The notes under the pieces are model-generated. The model was not told the origin of the DNA. It ran no database searches and was given only the letters and a program-made list of their open reading frames with translations. Of a DNA stretch of 64,000 bases, positions 28,365-36,890 are shown piece after piece (position 1 is the stretch's first letter; each line of letters starts with the position of its first letter). Position numbers and translations under genes: made by a program. Origin of the DNA: Lentzea xinjiangensis. Lineage in GTDB: Bacteria > Actinomycetota > Actinomycetes > Mycobacteriales > Pseudonocardiaceae. The stretch is from NCBI RefSeq assembly GCF_900110955.1, contig NZ_FOFR01000011.1, positions 1 to 64,000 of the forward strand, in the 5' to 3' direction.

Positions 28365-28408
28365 CGGGGGGTGTCGGGGTGAACCGTATGGAGGAACGAC
28401 ACCCCCCG
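28365..28408 (-). promoter_or_regulatory. 12-bp inverted repeat in the leader of the IniB-like gene
   Basis: CGGGGGGTGTCG (28365-28376) and CGACACCCCCCG (28397-28408) are perfect inverted copies with a 20-base loop. The repeat starts 28 bases upstream of the IniB-like ATG, just before its ribosome binding site. It could form an mRNA hairpin or be a protein-binding operator. Confidence 0.5.
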
Positions 28409-28463
28409 GCATCGGGAGTTGGCCCCAGTTTGTAACGAAATGAAGTCCTTAGGGGAAGCCCGT

Positions 28464-28500
28464 CACCCGTTAGGGGAGGGGGGATTTCACCCGTTAGGGA
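28464..28500 (-). repeat. Direct repeats between the IniB-like gene and pobA
   Basis: CACCCGTTAGGGGA (28464-28477) and CACCCGTTAGGGA (28488-28500) are direct repeats 24 bp apart. A third, partial CTTAGGGGA lies at 28448-28456. The second copy overlaps the stop codon of pobA. They lie upstream of the IniB-like gene on its strand and may be regulator sites. Confidence 0.5.
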
Positions 28501-29663
28501 CCCACGTAGTTCTCGGCGAAGGTCGCCCGGTAGGCAGGGGACTCCGCCAGGTGCTCCAGCCTGGCCTGCGCCAACCGTCCGAAGAAGGGCGAGCTGACGT
28601 CGGTGTGGATCATGTTCACCATCCACTGGGAAAATTCCTGTGCCCGCCAGACGCGGCGCAGGCAGTCCTCCGAGTAGGTCTTGAGACCGGTCTCGGACCC
28701 GGTGGCGTAGAAGTCCATCAGTGCACGTCCGAACGTTGCGGCGTCGTTCATCGCGAGGTTCATGCCCTTGGCGCCGACCGGCGTGATGATGTGGGCTGCG
28801 TCACCGAGCAGGAAGAGCCGGCCGTAGGACATCGGCTCCACCACGTGGCTGCGCATGTCGAGCACGCGCTTCTCGATGATCTTTCCCTCGGTCAGCGCCC
28901 AGGCCGAGTCGTGCAGTGCGAACCTCTTGTGCAGCGCTTCCCAGACCCGTTCGTCGGACCAGTCTTCCGCCTTTGTTCCGACCGGTACCTGGAGGTAGAA
29001 CCGAGAAATGCTCGGGGATCGCAACATGTGTCCGGCGAAGCCGTCCGCGTGCAACGCGTAAATGATGGCTTTAGTCGACGGGGGAGCCTCCGCGAGAATC
29101 GCGAGCCACTCGATCCCGTGCTGGTGGGTGAATTCCGTCAGCACCCCGTCAGGAATGGATTTCCGGGATATTCCGTGAAATCCGTCACATCCGGCCACGA
29201 AGTCGGACTGCACGGTCTCGCGGACGCCGTCTGCGCTGGTCCACACCACTGAGGGCCGTGAGGTCATCAGGTCGCGCAGCTCGACGTCGCTGACCGAGAA
29301 CCGGATGTCCCCTCCGGCGTCGAGGAATGCCCCGATGAGGTCCTTGACCACTTCCTGCTGTGGATAGACGTAGTGCTGGCGTCCGCCATACAGGTCGCTG
29401 TACGCCACCTGGAAGGCCTGACCGTTCACGCGGAATTCACACGTTCCGTGACGGTCTGCTTCCATCAGCAAACGATCTGCCAGACCGAGTGACTCCAACA
29501 TGGTTACGGAGCGGTGCTCTAAGACTCCCGCCCGTGGCCGTGTTTCCACATGACTGCGACTCGCTTTTTCGAGCACGACGCAGTCGATACCTGACTGCTG
29601 GATCAAGTTTGCCAAGGTCAGACCGGCCGGCCCGGCGCCGACGACGGTCACTGAACGCTTCAA
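28494..29663 (-). CDS. pobA: 4-hydroxybenzoate 3-monooxygenase
   Basis: A 389-aa FAD-dependent aromatic hydroxylase that converts 4-hydroxybenzoate to protocatechuate with NAD(P)H and oxygen. FAD motifs: VVGAGPAGLTLANL near the N-terminus and GRLFLLGDAAHIITPVGAKGMNLAMND near residue 290. RAGVLEHRSV and the length (~390) fit PobA. TTG 29663 has AGGAGA 8 bases upstream. The rest of the protocatechuate pathway is not in the window. The gene looks slightly lower in GC than its neighbours. It lies divergent from the solute-binding protein gene. Confidence 0.9.
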   Translation of the reverse strand: MKRSVTVVGAGPAGLTLANLIQQSGIDCVVLEKASRSHVETRPRAGVLEHRSVTMLESLGLADRLLMEADRHGTCEFRVNGQAFQVAYSDLYGGRQHYVYPQQEVVKDLIGAFLDAGGDIRFSVSDVELRDLMTSRPSVVWTSADGVRETVQSDFVAGCDGFHGISRKSIPDGVLTEFTHQHGIEWLAILAEAPPSTKAIIYALHADGFAGHMLRSPSISRFYLQVPVGTKAEDWSDERVWEALHKRFALHDSAWALTEGKIIEKRVLDMRSHVVEPMSYGRLFLLGDAAHIITPVGAKGMNLAMNDAATFGRALMDFYATGSETGLKTYSEDCLRRVWRAQEFSQWMVNMIHTDVSSPFFGRLAQARLEHLAESPAYRATFAENYVGP

Positions 29664-29736
29664 GTGGGTTCTCCTAGCCCTAGACCTGCTGTGCTTAGAT
29701 GCTCACCGCAGGTAGTGGACTGGAACCTGCTCGTGT

Positions 29737-29787
29737 CGGTCAACTGGGGTCTTTTGGAGCAGCATCACTACTCTGAGTGGTTGACCG
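29737..29787. promoter_or_regulatory. Divergent pobA/binding-protein control region
   Basis: The 175-bp gap between the divergent genes holds an inverted pair CGGTCAAC (29737-29744) and GTTGACCG (29780-29787). Each half contains TTGACC facing outward, so they may be operator half-sites or -35 boxes. No convincing -10 boxes were matched. Confidence 0.3.
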
Positions 29788-29838
29788 TCGCGAATCTCCC
29801 CGCAACGACGACACCGCTCCGACAGGAGAGTGCTCCCG

Positions 29839-30855
29839 ATGACTCGAAGAGTCCGCCGTATGGCCATCCGTGGCATCGCCCTCGCCACGCTGCTCGTCAC
29901 CGTGGCGAGCTGTGGTGCGCTCGGCGGCAAAGAGCAGGCACCCCCGGCCGACGCGAACAACAGCGGTCCGGTCGAGAAGGCCAAGATCACCCTGGGGACC
30001 ATGCCCGTCCTCGACGTGGCGTCGATCCACGTGGCGATGAGGAAGGGCTACTTCCAGGCCGAGGGCCTCGAGGTCGAGCTCAAGACGATCCAGGGCGGTG
30101 CCCAGGCGATCCCCGGCCTGATCAACAAGGAGCTGGACTTCACGTTCGGCAACTGGGTCTCGTTCTTCGCGGCCCAGGCCAAGGACGCGGCGAAGGCGGT
30201 CGACGGGATCAAGCTCGTCGCCGACGGCTACCAGGCCACACCCGGCATGTTCCTGATCCTGGCTGCGGGTGACTCGGCCATCAAGGCACCCCAGGACCTG
30301 GCCGGCAAGACCATCGCGATCAACACCTTCCGCAACATCGCCGAGCTGACCGCGAAGGCCACCCTCGAAGCCGCGAACGTGGACGTGAGCACGGTCAAGT
30401 TCAAGGAGATGGCGTTCCCGGACATGCAGGCGGCGGTCCAGAACAAGACCGTTGACGCGGCCTTCATGGTCGAGCCGTTCATCACCCGTGCCCAGCGCGC
30501 CGCCGGTCAGATCAAGGTGCTGGACGCCGCGACCGGCCCGACCGACAACATCCCGATCGCCGGCTACGCGACCAGCGGCGAGTTCGCCAAGAAGAACCCC
30601 AAGACCGTCGCCGCGTTCCAGCGCGCGATGGCCAAGGGCCAGGCCGACGCCGCCGACCGTCCCACGGTCGAGCCGCTGCTCGTCGAGTACGCCAAGGTCG
30701 ACAAGGAAACCGCAGGTCTCGTCCACTTCGGTGCCTTCCCGACCACGCTGGACCAGACGCGTTTGCAGCGCGTTGTCCAGCTGATGCAGCGGTATCAGAT
30801 GCTCGACAAGGATCTCGACGTCAAGCCGATGCTCATCCAGCCTTCCGGCAGTTGA
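29839..30855 (+). CDS. ABC transporter solute-binding lipoprotein (NMT1/SsuA-like)
   Basis: 338 aa. The signal peptide ends in a lipobox (LLVTVASC, lipidated Cys ~20). The mature part is a NitT/TauT-type binding protein: ITLGTMPVLDVASIHVAMRKGYFQAEGLEVELK, then GGAQAIPGLINKELDFTFGNWVS and DLAGKTIAINTF. Orphan here, but the two-permease/ATPase operon 3 kb upstream has no binding protein, so they probably work together. pobA beside it hints at an aromatic acid substrate, which is speculative. ATG 29839 has AGGAG 10 bases upstream; GTG 29830 is too close. Confidence 0.88.
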   Translation: MTRRVRRMAIRGIALATLLVTVASCGALGGKEQAPPADANNSGPVEKAKITLGTMPVLDVASIHVAMRKGYFQAEGLEVELKTIQGGAQAIPGLINKELDFTFGNWVSFFAAQAKDAAKAVDGIKLVADGYQATPGMFLILAAGDSAIKAPQDLAGKTIAINTFRNIAELTAKATLEAANVDVSTVKFKEMAFPDMQAAVQNKTVDAAFMVEPFITRAQRAAGQIKVLDAATGPTDNIPIAGYATSGEFAKKNPKTVAAFQRAMAKGQADAADRPTVEPLLVEYAKVDKETAGLVHFGAFPTTLDQTRLQRVVQLMQRYQMLDKDLDVKPMLIQPSGS

Positions 30856-30861
30856 CGAACA

Positions 30862-30906
30862 GCGCGGGTGACTGTGATCGGGCCGTGATCGCGGTCACCC
30901 GTGCGC
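30862..30906 (+). terminator. Probable terminator after the solute-binding protein gene
   Basis: GCGCGGGTGAC (30862-30872) pairs with GTCACCC and GCGC (30894-30906) with a 2-base bulge, directly after the stop codon. No T-tract. Confidence 0.5.
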
Positions 30907-31074
30907 GTCGTTTCCGCCGGATGAATTATCGCTTCAGGGCCGTTTAGCCGCCCATTCAAAGTTGTTGATTCTCGAACCAGCTGTTTTGTCGTCCGAACGG
31001 CGGTATGAGAGCGGTTCGTTTTACTCCAAGATCCACCAGGTTTGCAGCTATTAAACGGGCGGGGAGTGTTGACG

Positions 31075-33846
31075 GTGCGCGGTCGTGAGGACCAGCGAGG
31101 CATCGACCGGTTCCGCCTACGCAACTGGCGGTTGCGGAGCAAGCTCGCGGTGGTGTTGTTGGTTCCGGCTCTGAGCACCGCGACTCTCGCGGGCCTGAGG
31201 CTGAACACCCAGCTCGACGACGTCGAGCTCTTCGACACCGTCCAGCGCGAGCTCGCGGTCAGCCATCAGGCGGCCAAGGTGGAGAACGCGCTGCAGGTCG
31301 AGCGCGACTGGGCCGTGCAGTGCGTAGGCGCAGGCAGGCAGAACGCGTGCCCCGAGCACGCCGCCAAGACCGGTCTCACGGACACGGAGCTGGGCAGGTA
31401 CCGCGACGCGGGCGCGACGGCCACGGCCTTGAGCGCGTCTCTGCAGGAGGCGTTCACCAAGTCGCTCGAGTCGCTCGACGGACTCGCTAGCCTGCGCGTG
31501 ACGATCCTGAGCACGAAGTACCCCGACATCGCGGTGGTCGGGGCGTACAACCAGATCATCGCCTCGCTCGGCCAGGTGCACCGCGCCGCGGTCTCCAGCC
31601 TGAGCGAGCCCGAGATCGTCCCGCTGGTCTCCGCCGCGCAGGCGCTCTACGTCGCGCAGGAGCAGCTCGGGCAGCAGAACTCGATCCTGACGTCCACGGC
31701 GCTGCGCCGCAGTTTCGCGCCCGGCGCCGCGGACGAGCTGAGGTCGGCGCAGTCCCGGTTGGACGCCGCGTTCACCGAGTTCAACGACCTGGCCTCGCCG
31801 GCGAACCGGCAGCGGTTCCAGGACGTCGTGTCCGGTGCCGCCGTGGACGGCCGCAACCGGCTGGTGAAGCTCGCCCTCGCGCAGGACGCCGAGCGCAAGC
31901 CGGTGTCCATCACCGACGCCGAGGTGCTCAAGATCGGCCAGGACACGGCGAACCTCGTCCGCGAGGTCACCACCGACCTCGAGGGTCAGGCCGACGCGAC
32001 GACCACGCGCCTCGCGAACGCGGCGCGCACGGACGCCTGGCGGGACGCCGGTCTGGTCGCGATCTCGCTGTTGATCGCGTTCGGCCTGATGGCGATGGTG
32101 GCCCAGTCGATGCTGCGACCGCTGCGCGTCCTGCGCCGCAGCGCCCTCGACGTCGCCCGCAACCAGCTCCCCGAGGCGATCCGCCGCATCCGGTCGCACC
32201 GCGACCCCGAGCGGGCCGCGGAGGAGGCGATCGTCCCGGTGCCGCTCAACACGACCGAGGAGGTCGGCCAGGTCGCGCGGGCGTTCGACCTCGTGCAGCG
32301 CGAGGCCGTCCGCCTCGCCGTCGAGCAGGTGGTGCTGCGCGCGAACGTCAACGACATGTTCATCAACCTGTCGCGGCGCTCGCAGGCGTTGGTGGAGCGG
32401 CAGATCAGCGTGATCGACCGGCTCGAGCAGGACGAGCAGGACCCCGACCACCTGGCGTCGCTGTTCGAGCTCGACCACCTCGCGACGCAGATGCGCCGCA
32501 ACAGCGAGAACCTCCTGGTGCTCTCCGGCACGACGGTCAACCGCCGCGTCACCCGCCCGGTCGCGATCGCCGAGGTGCTCGGCGCCGCGGTGTCCGAGGT
32601 GGAGAAGTACGCGCGTGTCCAGATCGCGCCGACGCCGGAGGTGATGGTGCAGGGCCGCGTGGTCAACGACCTCGCGCACCTCGTCGCCGAGCTGCTCGAC
32701 AACGCGACCGCGTTCTCCAAGCCGACCACCAAGGTCACCGTGCGCACGATCGAGACCCGCAAGGGCGAGGTCGCGATCCGCATCCACGACCGCGGCGTCG
32801 GCATGCAGGAGGACGACGTCGTCGAGTTCAACGCGAAGCTCGCCGAGCCGCCGGAGGTCGACGTCTCGGTCGCCCGCGAGATGGGCCTGTACGTGGTCGG
32901 CCAGCTCGCGAAGCGCCACGAGATCCGCGTGACGCTCGCGAACAACGACGACATCGAGGGCGGCGTCACCGCCCAGGTGGTCCTGCCGACCTCGTTGCTG
33001 CACAAGGGCGCCGCGCCCGCGCTGCCGCTGCTGCCGCCGGCTCCGGCGAGCACCGACGCGACCGGTGAGGGTCTCTCCGGTGTCCCGAAGTGGACGCCGG
33101 AGCACCCGGTGGTCGTCCCGTCGCCCGCCACCGCCGACGAGAACTCCGGCCGGCACCGCATCGAGCAGACCTCCGCCGACGGTCTGTTCACCGCGCGGAT
33201 CGAGGCGGACGAGAAGTCCGCTGAGGACGGTTACTCCTACGAGCCGCCGCCCATCGAGCGCCCGGCCGACCCCGCCACCGAGATCTTCCCGGCGATCGTC
33301 GACGACGACGAGCCGCTGATCTCCCCCGACGCGCTGTCGCGGTGGTTCCAGACCCCCGCCGCGGACGAACCGGTCAAGCCGCCGTCCGAAGTGGACAGCG
33401 CGCCCGCCGAACCGGCGCGTGCCGCAGCGGAAGCGGAACCCCCCACGGTGAACGGCCTGCCCAAGCGGCAGCGTTCGGCGGAGCCCGTGCGGACCGAGGC
33501 GCCGACGGCGGTGCCCCGCGCGGTCGCCGACTTCGCCGAGTCCGACTGGGGAGCGGCGGACGAGGGCTGGCGCGCCGCCGGCGCCCTCGGCACCGGCGAG
33601 ACCGCGCAGACGACGGAGAACGGCCTGCCCAAGCGCGTGCCGAAGGCGCGCCTGGTGCCCGGCTCGTTGCCGAAGCCGTCGTCACCCGCACCCCAGCTCG
33701 CCACCGCGAACATCCCCGGCCGGTCAGCCGACCGGCTCCGCCAGCGGTTCGCCACGTACCAGAAGGGCGTCCAGATGGGGCGTGAGTCGCTCGTCGACTC
33801 CTCCGTCGGAGGCATCCCCGTGATCGCAGAAAGGGAACGCCAGTGA
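31075..33846 (+). CDS. cvnA: Conservon sensor kinase (CvnA-like), nitrate/nitrite-sensing domain
   Basis: A 923-aa membrane protein. Helix 1 near residues 22-42 ([18 protein letters not shown]); an extracytoplasmic NIT-like helical domain ~45-320; helix 2 ~325-347; a HAMP-like linker; an atypical dimerisation region ([27 protein letters not shown]); and an HATPase domain with N-box [15 protein letters not shown] and GVGMQEDD. A ~280-residue Pro/Ala-rich disordered tail follows, with repeated NGLPKR motifs. Conservon kinases work with roadblock and GTPase partners in morphological control in Streptomyces. GTG 31075 has GGGGAG 8 bases upstream. Its stop overlaps cvnB. Confidence 0.9.
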   Translation: MRGREDQRGIDRFRLRNWRLRSKLAVVLLVPALSTATLAGLRLNTQLDDVELFDTVQRELAVSHQAAKVENALQVERDWAVQCVGAGRQNACPEHAAKTGLTDTELGRYRDAGATATALSASLQEAFTKSLESLDGLASLRVTILSTKYPDIAVVGAYNQIIASLGQVHRAAVSSLSEPEIVPLVSAAQALYVAQEQLGQQNSILTSTALRRSFAPGAADELRSAQSRLDAAFTEFNDLASPANRQRFQDVVSGAAVDGRNRLVKLALAQDAERKPVSITDAEVLKIGQDTANLVREVTTDLEGQADATTTRLANAARTDAWRDAGLVAISLLIAFGLMAMVAQSMLRPLRVLRRSALDVARNQLPEAIRRIRSHRDPERAAEEAIVPVPLNTTEEVGQVARAFDLVQREAVRLAVEQVVLRANVNDMFINLSRRSQALVERQISVIDRLEQDEQDPDHLASLFELDHLATQMRRNSENLLVLSGTTVNRRVTRPVAIAEVLGAAVSEVEKYARVQIAPTPEVMVQGRVVNDLAHLVAELLDNATAFSKPTTKVTVRTIETRKGEVAIRIHDRGVGMQEDDVVEFNAKLAEPPEVDVSVAREMGLYVVGQLAKRHEIRVTLANNDDIEGGVTAQVVLPTSLLHKGAAPALPLLPPAPASTDATGEGLSGVPKWTPEHPVVVPSPATADENSGRHRIEQTSADGLFTARIEADEKSAEDGYSYEPPPIERPADPATEIFPAIVDDDEPLISPDALSRWFQTPAADEPVKPPSEVDSAPAEPARAAAEAEPPTVNGLPKRQRSAEPVRTEAPTAVPRAVADFAESDWGAADEGWRAAGALGTGETAQTTENGLPKRVPKARLVPGSLPKPSSPAPQLATANIPGRSADRLRQRFATYQKGVQMGRESLVDSSVGGIPVIAERERQ

Positions 33847-34265
33847 CCACCGCGACTGAGGAACTGGACAACTTCAGCTGGCTGGTCGAGGACTTCGTCA
33901 GCAGGGTCGCCGGTGTCGCGCACGCGATCGTCGTCTCGGCGGACGGCCTGCTGCTCGCTTCGTCGGACCGCCTGCCGCACGACCGCGCGGAGCAGCTCGC
34001 CGCCGTGTCCTCCGGCCTCGTTTCGCTGAACCTCGGCGCGGCGCGTTGCTTCGAGGCGGGGGAGGTGAAGCAGACTGTCGTCGAGATGGAGCGGGGCTAC
34101 CTCTTCCTGATGTCCATCAGCGACGGGTCCTGCCTCGCCGTTCTCGCCGCGCCCAACTGCGACATCGGGCTCATCGGTTATGCGATGACCCGGCTCGTGG
34201 AGCGGGTCGGTCTCCAGCTGACGCCGGAGATCCGTGCCCAGCTGCACGTATCCATGCGAGCCTGA
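33843..34265 (+). CDS. cvnB: Conservon roadblock/LC7 protein (CvnB-like)
   Basis: 140 aa with the roadblock/LC7 fold: [24 protein letters not shown], then [15 protein letters not shown] and a C-terminal helix. In conservons it is thought to act as regulator or GTPase-activating partner of the CvnD GTPase. GTG 33843 in a 4-base overlap with cvnA. In most conservons a DUF742 gene (cvnC) follows, but here the GTPase gene comes 23 bases later. Confidence 0.93.
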   Translation: MTTATEELDNFSWLVEDFVSRVAGVAHAIVVSADGLLLASSDRLPHDRAEQLAAVSSGLVSLNLGAARCFEAGEVKQTVVEMERGYLFLMSISDGSCLAVLAAPNCDIGLIGYAMTRLVERVGLQLTPEIRAQLHVSMRA

Positions 34266-34288
34266 GCTCTGAGTAGAGAGAAGTTCCC

Positions 34289-34885
34289 ATGAGCAACGGT
34301 GCTCCGGGTCGTCCGGGGTCACCTGGGGTCGACCTGACGGCGACGTCGGCGAAGATCGTCGTCGCGGGCGGGTTCGGTGTCGGCAAGACGACGTTCGTCG
34401 GCTCCGTCTCCGAGATCACCCCGCTGACCACCGAGGCCGTCATGACCCAGGCATCGGTGGGGGTCGACGACCTGTCCGCGGTCCCGGACAAGGTCACCAC
34501 CACGGTGGCCATGGACTTCGGCCGGGTGTCGCTGGACAGGGACCTGATCCTGTACCTGTTCGGCACGCCCGGTCAGCACCGGTTCTGGTTCATGTGGGAC
34601 GACCTGGTCCGCGGTGCGATCGGCGCCGTCGTCATGGTCGACACCCGCAGGATCGACGAGGCGTTCGCGCCCATCGACTTCTTCGAGGACCGCGACCTGC
34701 CCTACGTGGTCGCGGTGAACTGCTTCGACGGCCTCATGCACCACCGGGCCGAGGAGATCCGCGACGCGCTCACGATCCCGTCCTCGGTGCCGATCATCCC
34801 TTGCGACGCGAGGAACCGGCAGTCGACGAAGCAGATCCTGATCGCGCTGGTGGAGCACGCGCTGCGCCAGCCGTCGTTCGCCTAG
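34289..34885 (+). CDS. cvnD: Conservon small GTPase (CvnD-like)
   Basis: A 198-aa Ras-like GTPase with P-loop GGFGVGKTTFVGS (residues ~27-39), switch region TTEAVMTQASVGVDD, a GTPGQHRFWFMWDDL G3 element and NCFDG in place of NKxD. ATG 34289 has GAGAGAAG upstream. Third and last gene of the conservon; followed by a strong hairpin terminator. Confidence 0.93.
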   Translation: MSNGAPGRPGSPGVDLTATSAKIVVAGGFGVGKTTFVGSVSEITPLTTEAVMTQASVGVDDLSAVPDKVTTTVAMDFGRVSLDRDLILYLFGTPGQHRFWFMWDDLVRGAIGAVVMVDTRRIDEAFAPIDFFEDRDLPYVVAVNCFDGLMHHRAEEIRDALTIPSSVPIIPCDARNRQSTKQILIALVEHALRQPSFA

Positions 34886-34902
34886 CTCCGCTTCCCGCGG
34901 CA

Positions 34903-34934
34903 ACGGGGCCGGTGCCTCTGGGCACCGGCCCCGT
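34903..34934 (+). terminator. Terminator of the conservon
   Basis: A perfect 14-bp stem (34903-34916 with 34921-34934, core GGGGCCGGTGCC/GGCACCGGCCCC) with a TCTG loop, 18 bases after the GTPase stop codon. Confidence 0.85.
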
Positions 34935-35093
34935 CGGCGTGCGGGTGCCGAGCCTTTCGCCGGTGCGCTGCCGCGGTGGCGGGCGACTGCCGTGCCGCAG
35001 TGGGCCGTTCGGCTTCCCCGGCGCACGGCCGTCGACAGTCATTCGCCAGAGCTTCATTCCGCGCGCCCACCGGCTCCGGCACGCTCGGAAGAC

Positions 35094-36251
35094 ATGGAGC
35101 GTCGGAACTTCTTACGTGTCGCAGTCGTCGGGACAGCCGCGGCGGCTTTCGGTGGCGCCAACTGGCGTGAGGCCTTCGCCGCCGGAGCCCAGCCGGGCCC
35201 GAGCCCCTACGGCCCCCTGCAACCGGTGAACGCCAGCGGTCTCATGCTGCCGCAGGGGTTCACCAGCCGCGTCATCGCCCGCTCCGGCCAGAAGGTGGCC
35301 GGCACCTCCTACACCTGGCACTCCGCGCCGGACGGCGGTGCGTGCTTCGCCGACGGCACGGGCTGGATCTACGTGTCCAACAGCGAGGTGCCGCTCGTCG
35401 GCGGGGTCGGGGCGGTGCGGTTCGACCAGAGCGGCACCATCACCGCCGCCTACCGGACCCTCAGCTTCACGAGCGTCAACTGCGCCGGCGGAGCCACGCC
35501 GTGGAACACCTGGCTCAGCTGCGAGGAGATCGACCGCGGCTACGTCTACGAGACGGACCCGTGGGGCGCCAAGGCGGCGGTGCGCAGGCCCGCCATGGGG
35601 CGCTTCAAGCACGAGGCCTGCGCGGCGGACCCGGTCCGCCGGGTCGTCTACCTCACCGAGGACGTGCCCGACGGGTGCCTCTACCGGTTCCGGCCCGCCA
35701 CGTGGGGCGACCTGAGCACCGGCACGCTCGAGGTCATGACCGGCGGCGCCGAGACGTCCGGACCGGTCGGCTGGGCGAGGGTGCCGGACCCCGGCGGGAG
35801 TCCGACGGCGACGCGCGACCAGGTGCCGGACGCCAAGCGCTTCAACGGTGGTGAAGGGTGTTACTACGCCGACGGCACGTGCTGGTTCACCACCAAGGGC
35901 GACGGGCGCGTGTGGGCCTACGACGCCGTCAACGGCACGATCAGCCTGACCTACGACGACTCGCTGGTGACCGGTGGCACGCCGCCGCTCACGGGCGTCG
36001 ACAACGTGACCCGCTCGTCCGGTGGCGACCTGTTCGTGGCCGAGGACGGTGGGAACATGGAAATCTGCATCATCACGCCGCAGGGGGTCGTGGCGCCGTT
36101 CCTGCACCTGCCGAACCAGAGTTCCAGTGAGATCACGGGTCCCGCGTTCTCACCCGACGGCAGTAGGCTCTACTTCTCCTCGCAGCGCGGCACCTCCGGC
36201 AGCAGCGGAGGTGGCATCACCTACGAAGTGACTGGACCGTTCCGGCGCTGA
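35094..36251 (+). CDS. Tat-exported DUF839/PhoX-like protein
   Basis: 385 aa with a Tat-type signal (MERRNFLRVAVVGTAAAAFGG, twin Arg 3-4) and then a beta-propeller-like body of the DUF839/PhoX family: TPWNTWLSCEEIDRGYVYETDP, GRFKHEACAADPVRRVVYLTED, FNGGEGCYYADGTCWFTTKGDGRVW and DNVTRSSGGDLFVAEDGGN. PhoX members are calcium/iron-dependent alkaline phosphatases. The family motif is clear, but phosphatase activity is inferred. ATG 35094 is preceded by GGAAG; the frame is open further upstream but the Tat signal fixes the start. Confidence 0.87.
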   Translation: MERRNFLRVAVVGTAAAAFGGANWREAFAAGAQPGPSPYGPLQPVNASGLMLPQGFTSRVIARSGQKVAGTSYTWHSAPDGGACFADGTGWIYVSNSEVPLVGGVGAVRFDQSGTITAAYRTLSFTSVNCAGGATPWNTWLSCEEIDRGYVYETDPWGAKAAVRRPAMGRFKHEACAADPVRRVVYLTEDVPDGCLYRFRPATWGDLSTGTLEVMTGGAETSGPVGWARVPDPGGSPTATRDQVPDAKRFNGGEGCYYADGTCWFTTKGDGRVWAYDAVNGTISLTYDDSLVTGGTPPLTGVDNVTRSSGGDLFVAEDGGNMEICIITPQGVVAPFLHLPNQSSSEITGPAFSPDGSRLYFSSQRGTSGSSGGGITYEVTGPFRR

Positions 36252-36269
36252 TTGACGTTTGACTCTTCT

Positions 36270-36297
36270 TGTGCGCCAACGTCGCAGCGATACAGTC
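36270..36297 (+). promoter_or_regulatory. Candidate promoter of the snapalysin gene
   Basis: TTGTGC (36270-36275), a 16-base spacer and TACAGT (36292-36297) lie ~35 bases before the GTG start at 36333. The -10 is good (TAnnnT) and the -35 is moderate. Confidence 0.4.
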
Positions 36298-36332
36298 GGG
36301 GTGCAATTACCCTGCATTGCGAGGAGATCCCT

Positions 36333-36848
36333 GTGTTCCTGCGCAAAACAATCGCCGTTGTGGCCAGCGCTGCCGCCCTGTCGGCCGGCATCGCCGGCAC
36401 GGCGGAAGCTGCGCCCCGCACCCTCACCTACAACTCCAGTGGCGCCGGTGAGTTCCAGGCCGCCGTCGACCAGGGCGCCCAGGTGTGGAACAACAGCGTG
36501 GTGAACGTGCGGCTGGTCAAGACGACCGGCGCCGCGAACATCACCGTCACCGTGGACAACCAGTGGCCCCGCGCCTACGTGTCCAGCCTCGGCCGCGGCC
36601 GGTGGGTCATGGGCCGCCAGGCGGTCAACGAGGGCCACGACACCGTCCGCATCTCGTCCCACGAGTTCGGTCACCTGCTCGGCCTGCCCGACCGCAGGAC
36701 GGGTCTGTGCACCGACCTGATGTCCGGCGCCAGCGCCGGCACCTCCTGCAAGAACCCCAACCCGAACACGAGGGAGAAGGCCGAGGTCGAGGCGAACTTC
36801 CGCACGGCGGCGACCGTCCAGGCCACGACGTTCGTGGACGCTGCCTAG
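36333..36848 (+). CDS. Snapalysin-family secreted metalloprotease
   Basis: 171 aa with a Sec signal peptide (residues ~1-28, ending GTAEA-APRT) and a small zinc protease domain. The zinc motif is SSHEFGHLLGLPDRR (HExxH plus a downstream Asp), the mark of M7 snapalysins, small neutral proteases of Streptomyces. Length fits. The two cysteines LCTDLM and TSCKNP may form a disulfide. GTG 36333 has GAGGAG 6 bases upstream. Confidence 0.9.
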   Translation: MFLRKTIAVVASAAALSAGIAGTAEAAPRTLTYNSSGAGEFQAAVDQGAQVWNNSVVNVRLVKTTGAANITVTVDNQWPRAYVSSLGRGRWVMGRQAVNEGHDTVRISSHEFGHLLGLPDRRTGLCTDLMSGASAGTSCKNPNPNTREKAEVEANFRTAATVQATTFVDAA

Positions 36849-36858
36849 CCAGTGCGCG

Positions 36859-36890
36859 GTGGTTGTGGCCGACCTGCCGGCCACAACCAC
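36859..36890. terminator. Bidirectional terminator between the protease and GGDEF genes
   Basis: GTGGTTGTGGCC (36859-36870) and GGCCACAACCAC (36879-36890) form a perfect 12-bp stem with an 8-base loop, placed between the convergent snapalysin and PAS-GGDEF genes. Confidence 0.75.

Noticed and set aside
28365..28500. Inverted and direct repeats as insertion sequence ends
   Set aside because: No transposase frame or target duplication; the repeats lie in a gene leader and are better read as regulatory.
28494..30855. Aromatic degradation gene cluster
   Set aside because: Only pobA is present; no protocatechuate ring-cleavage genes in the window.
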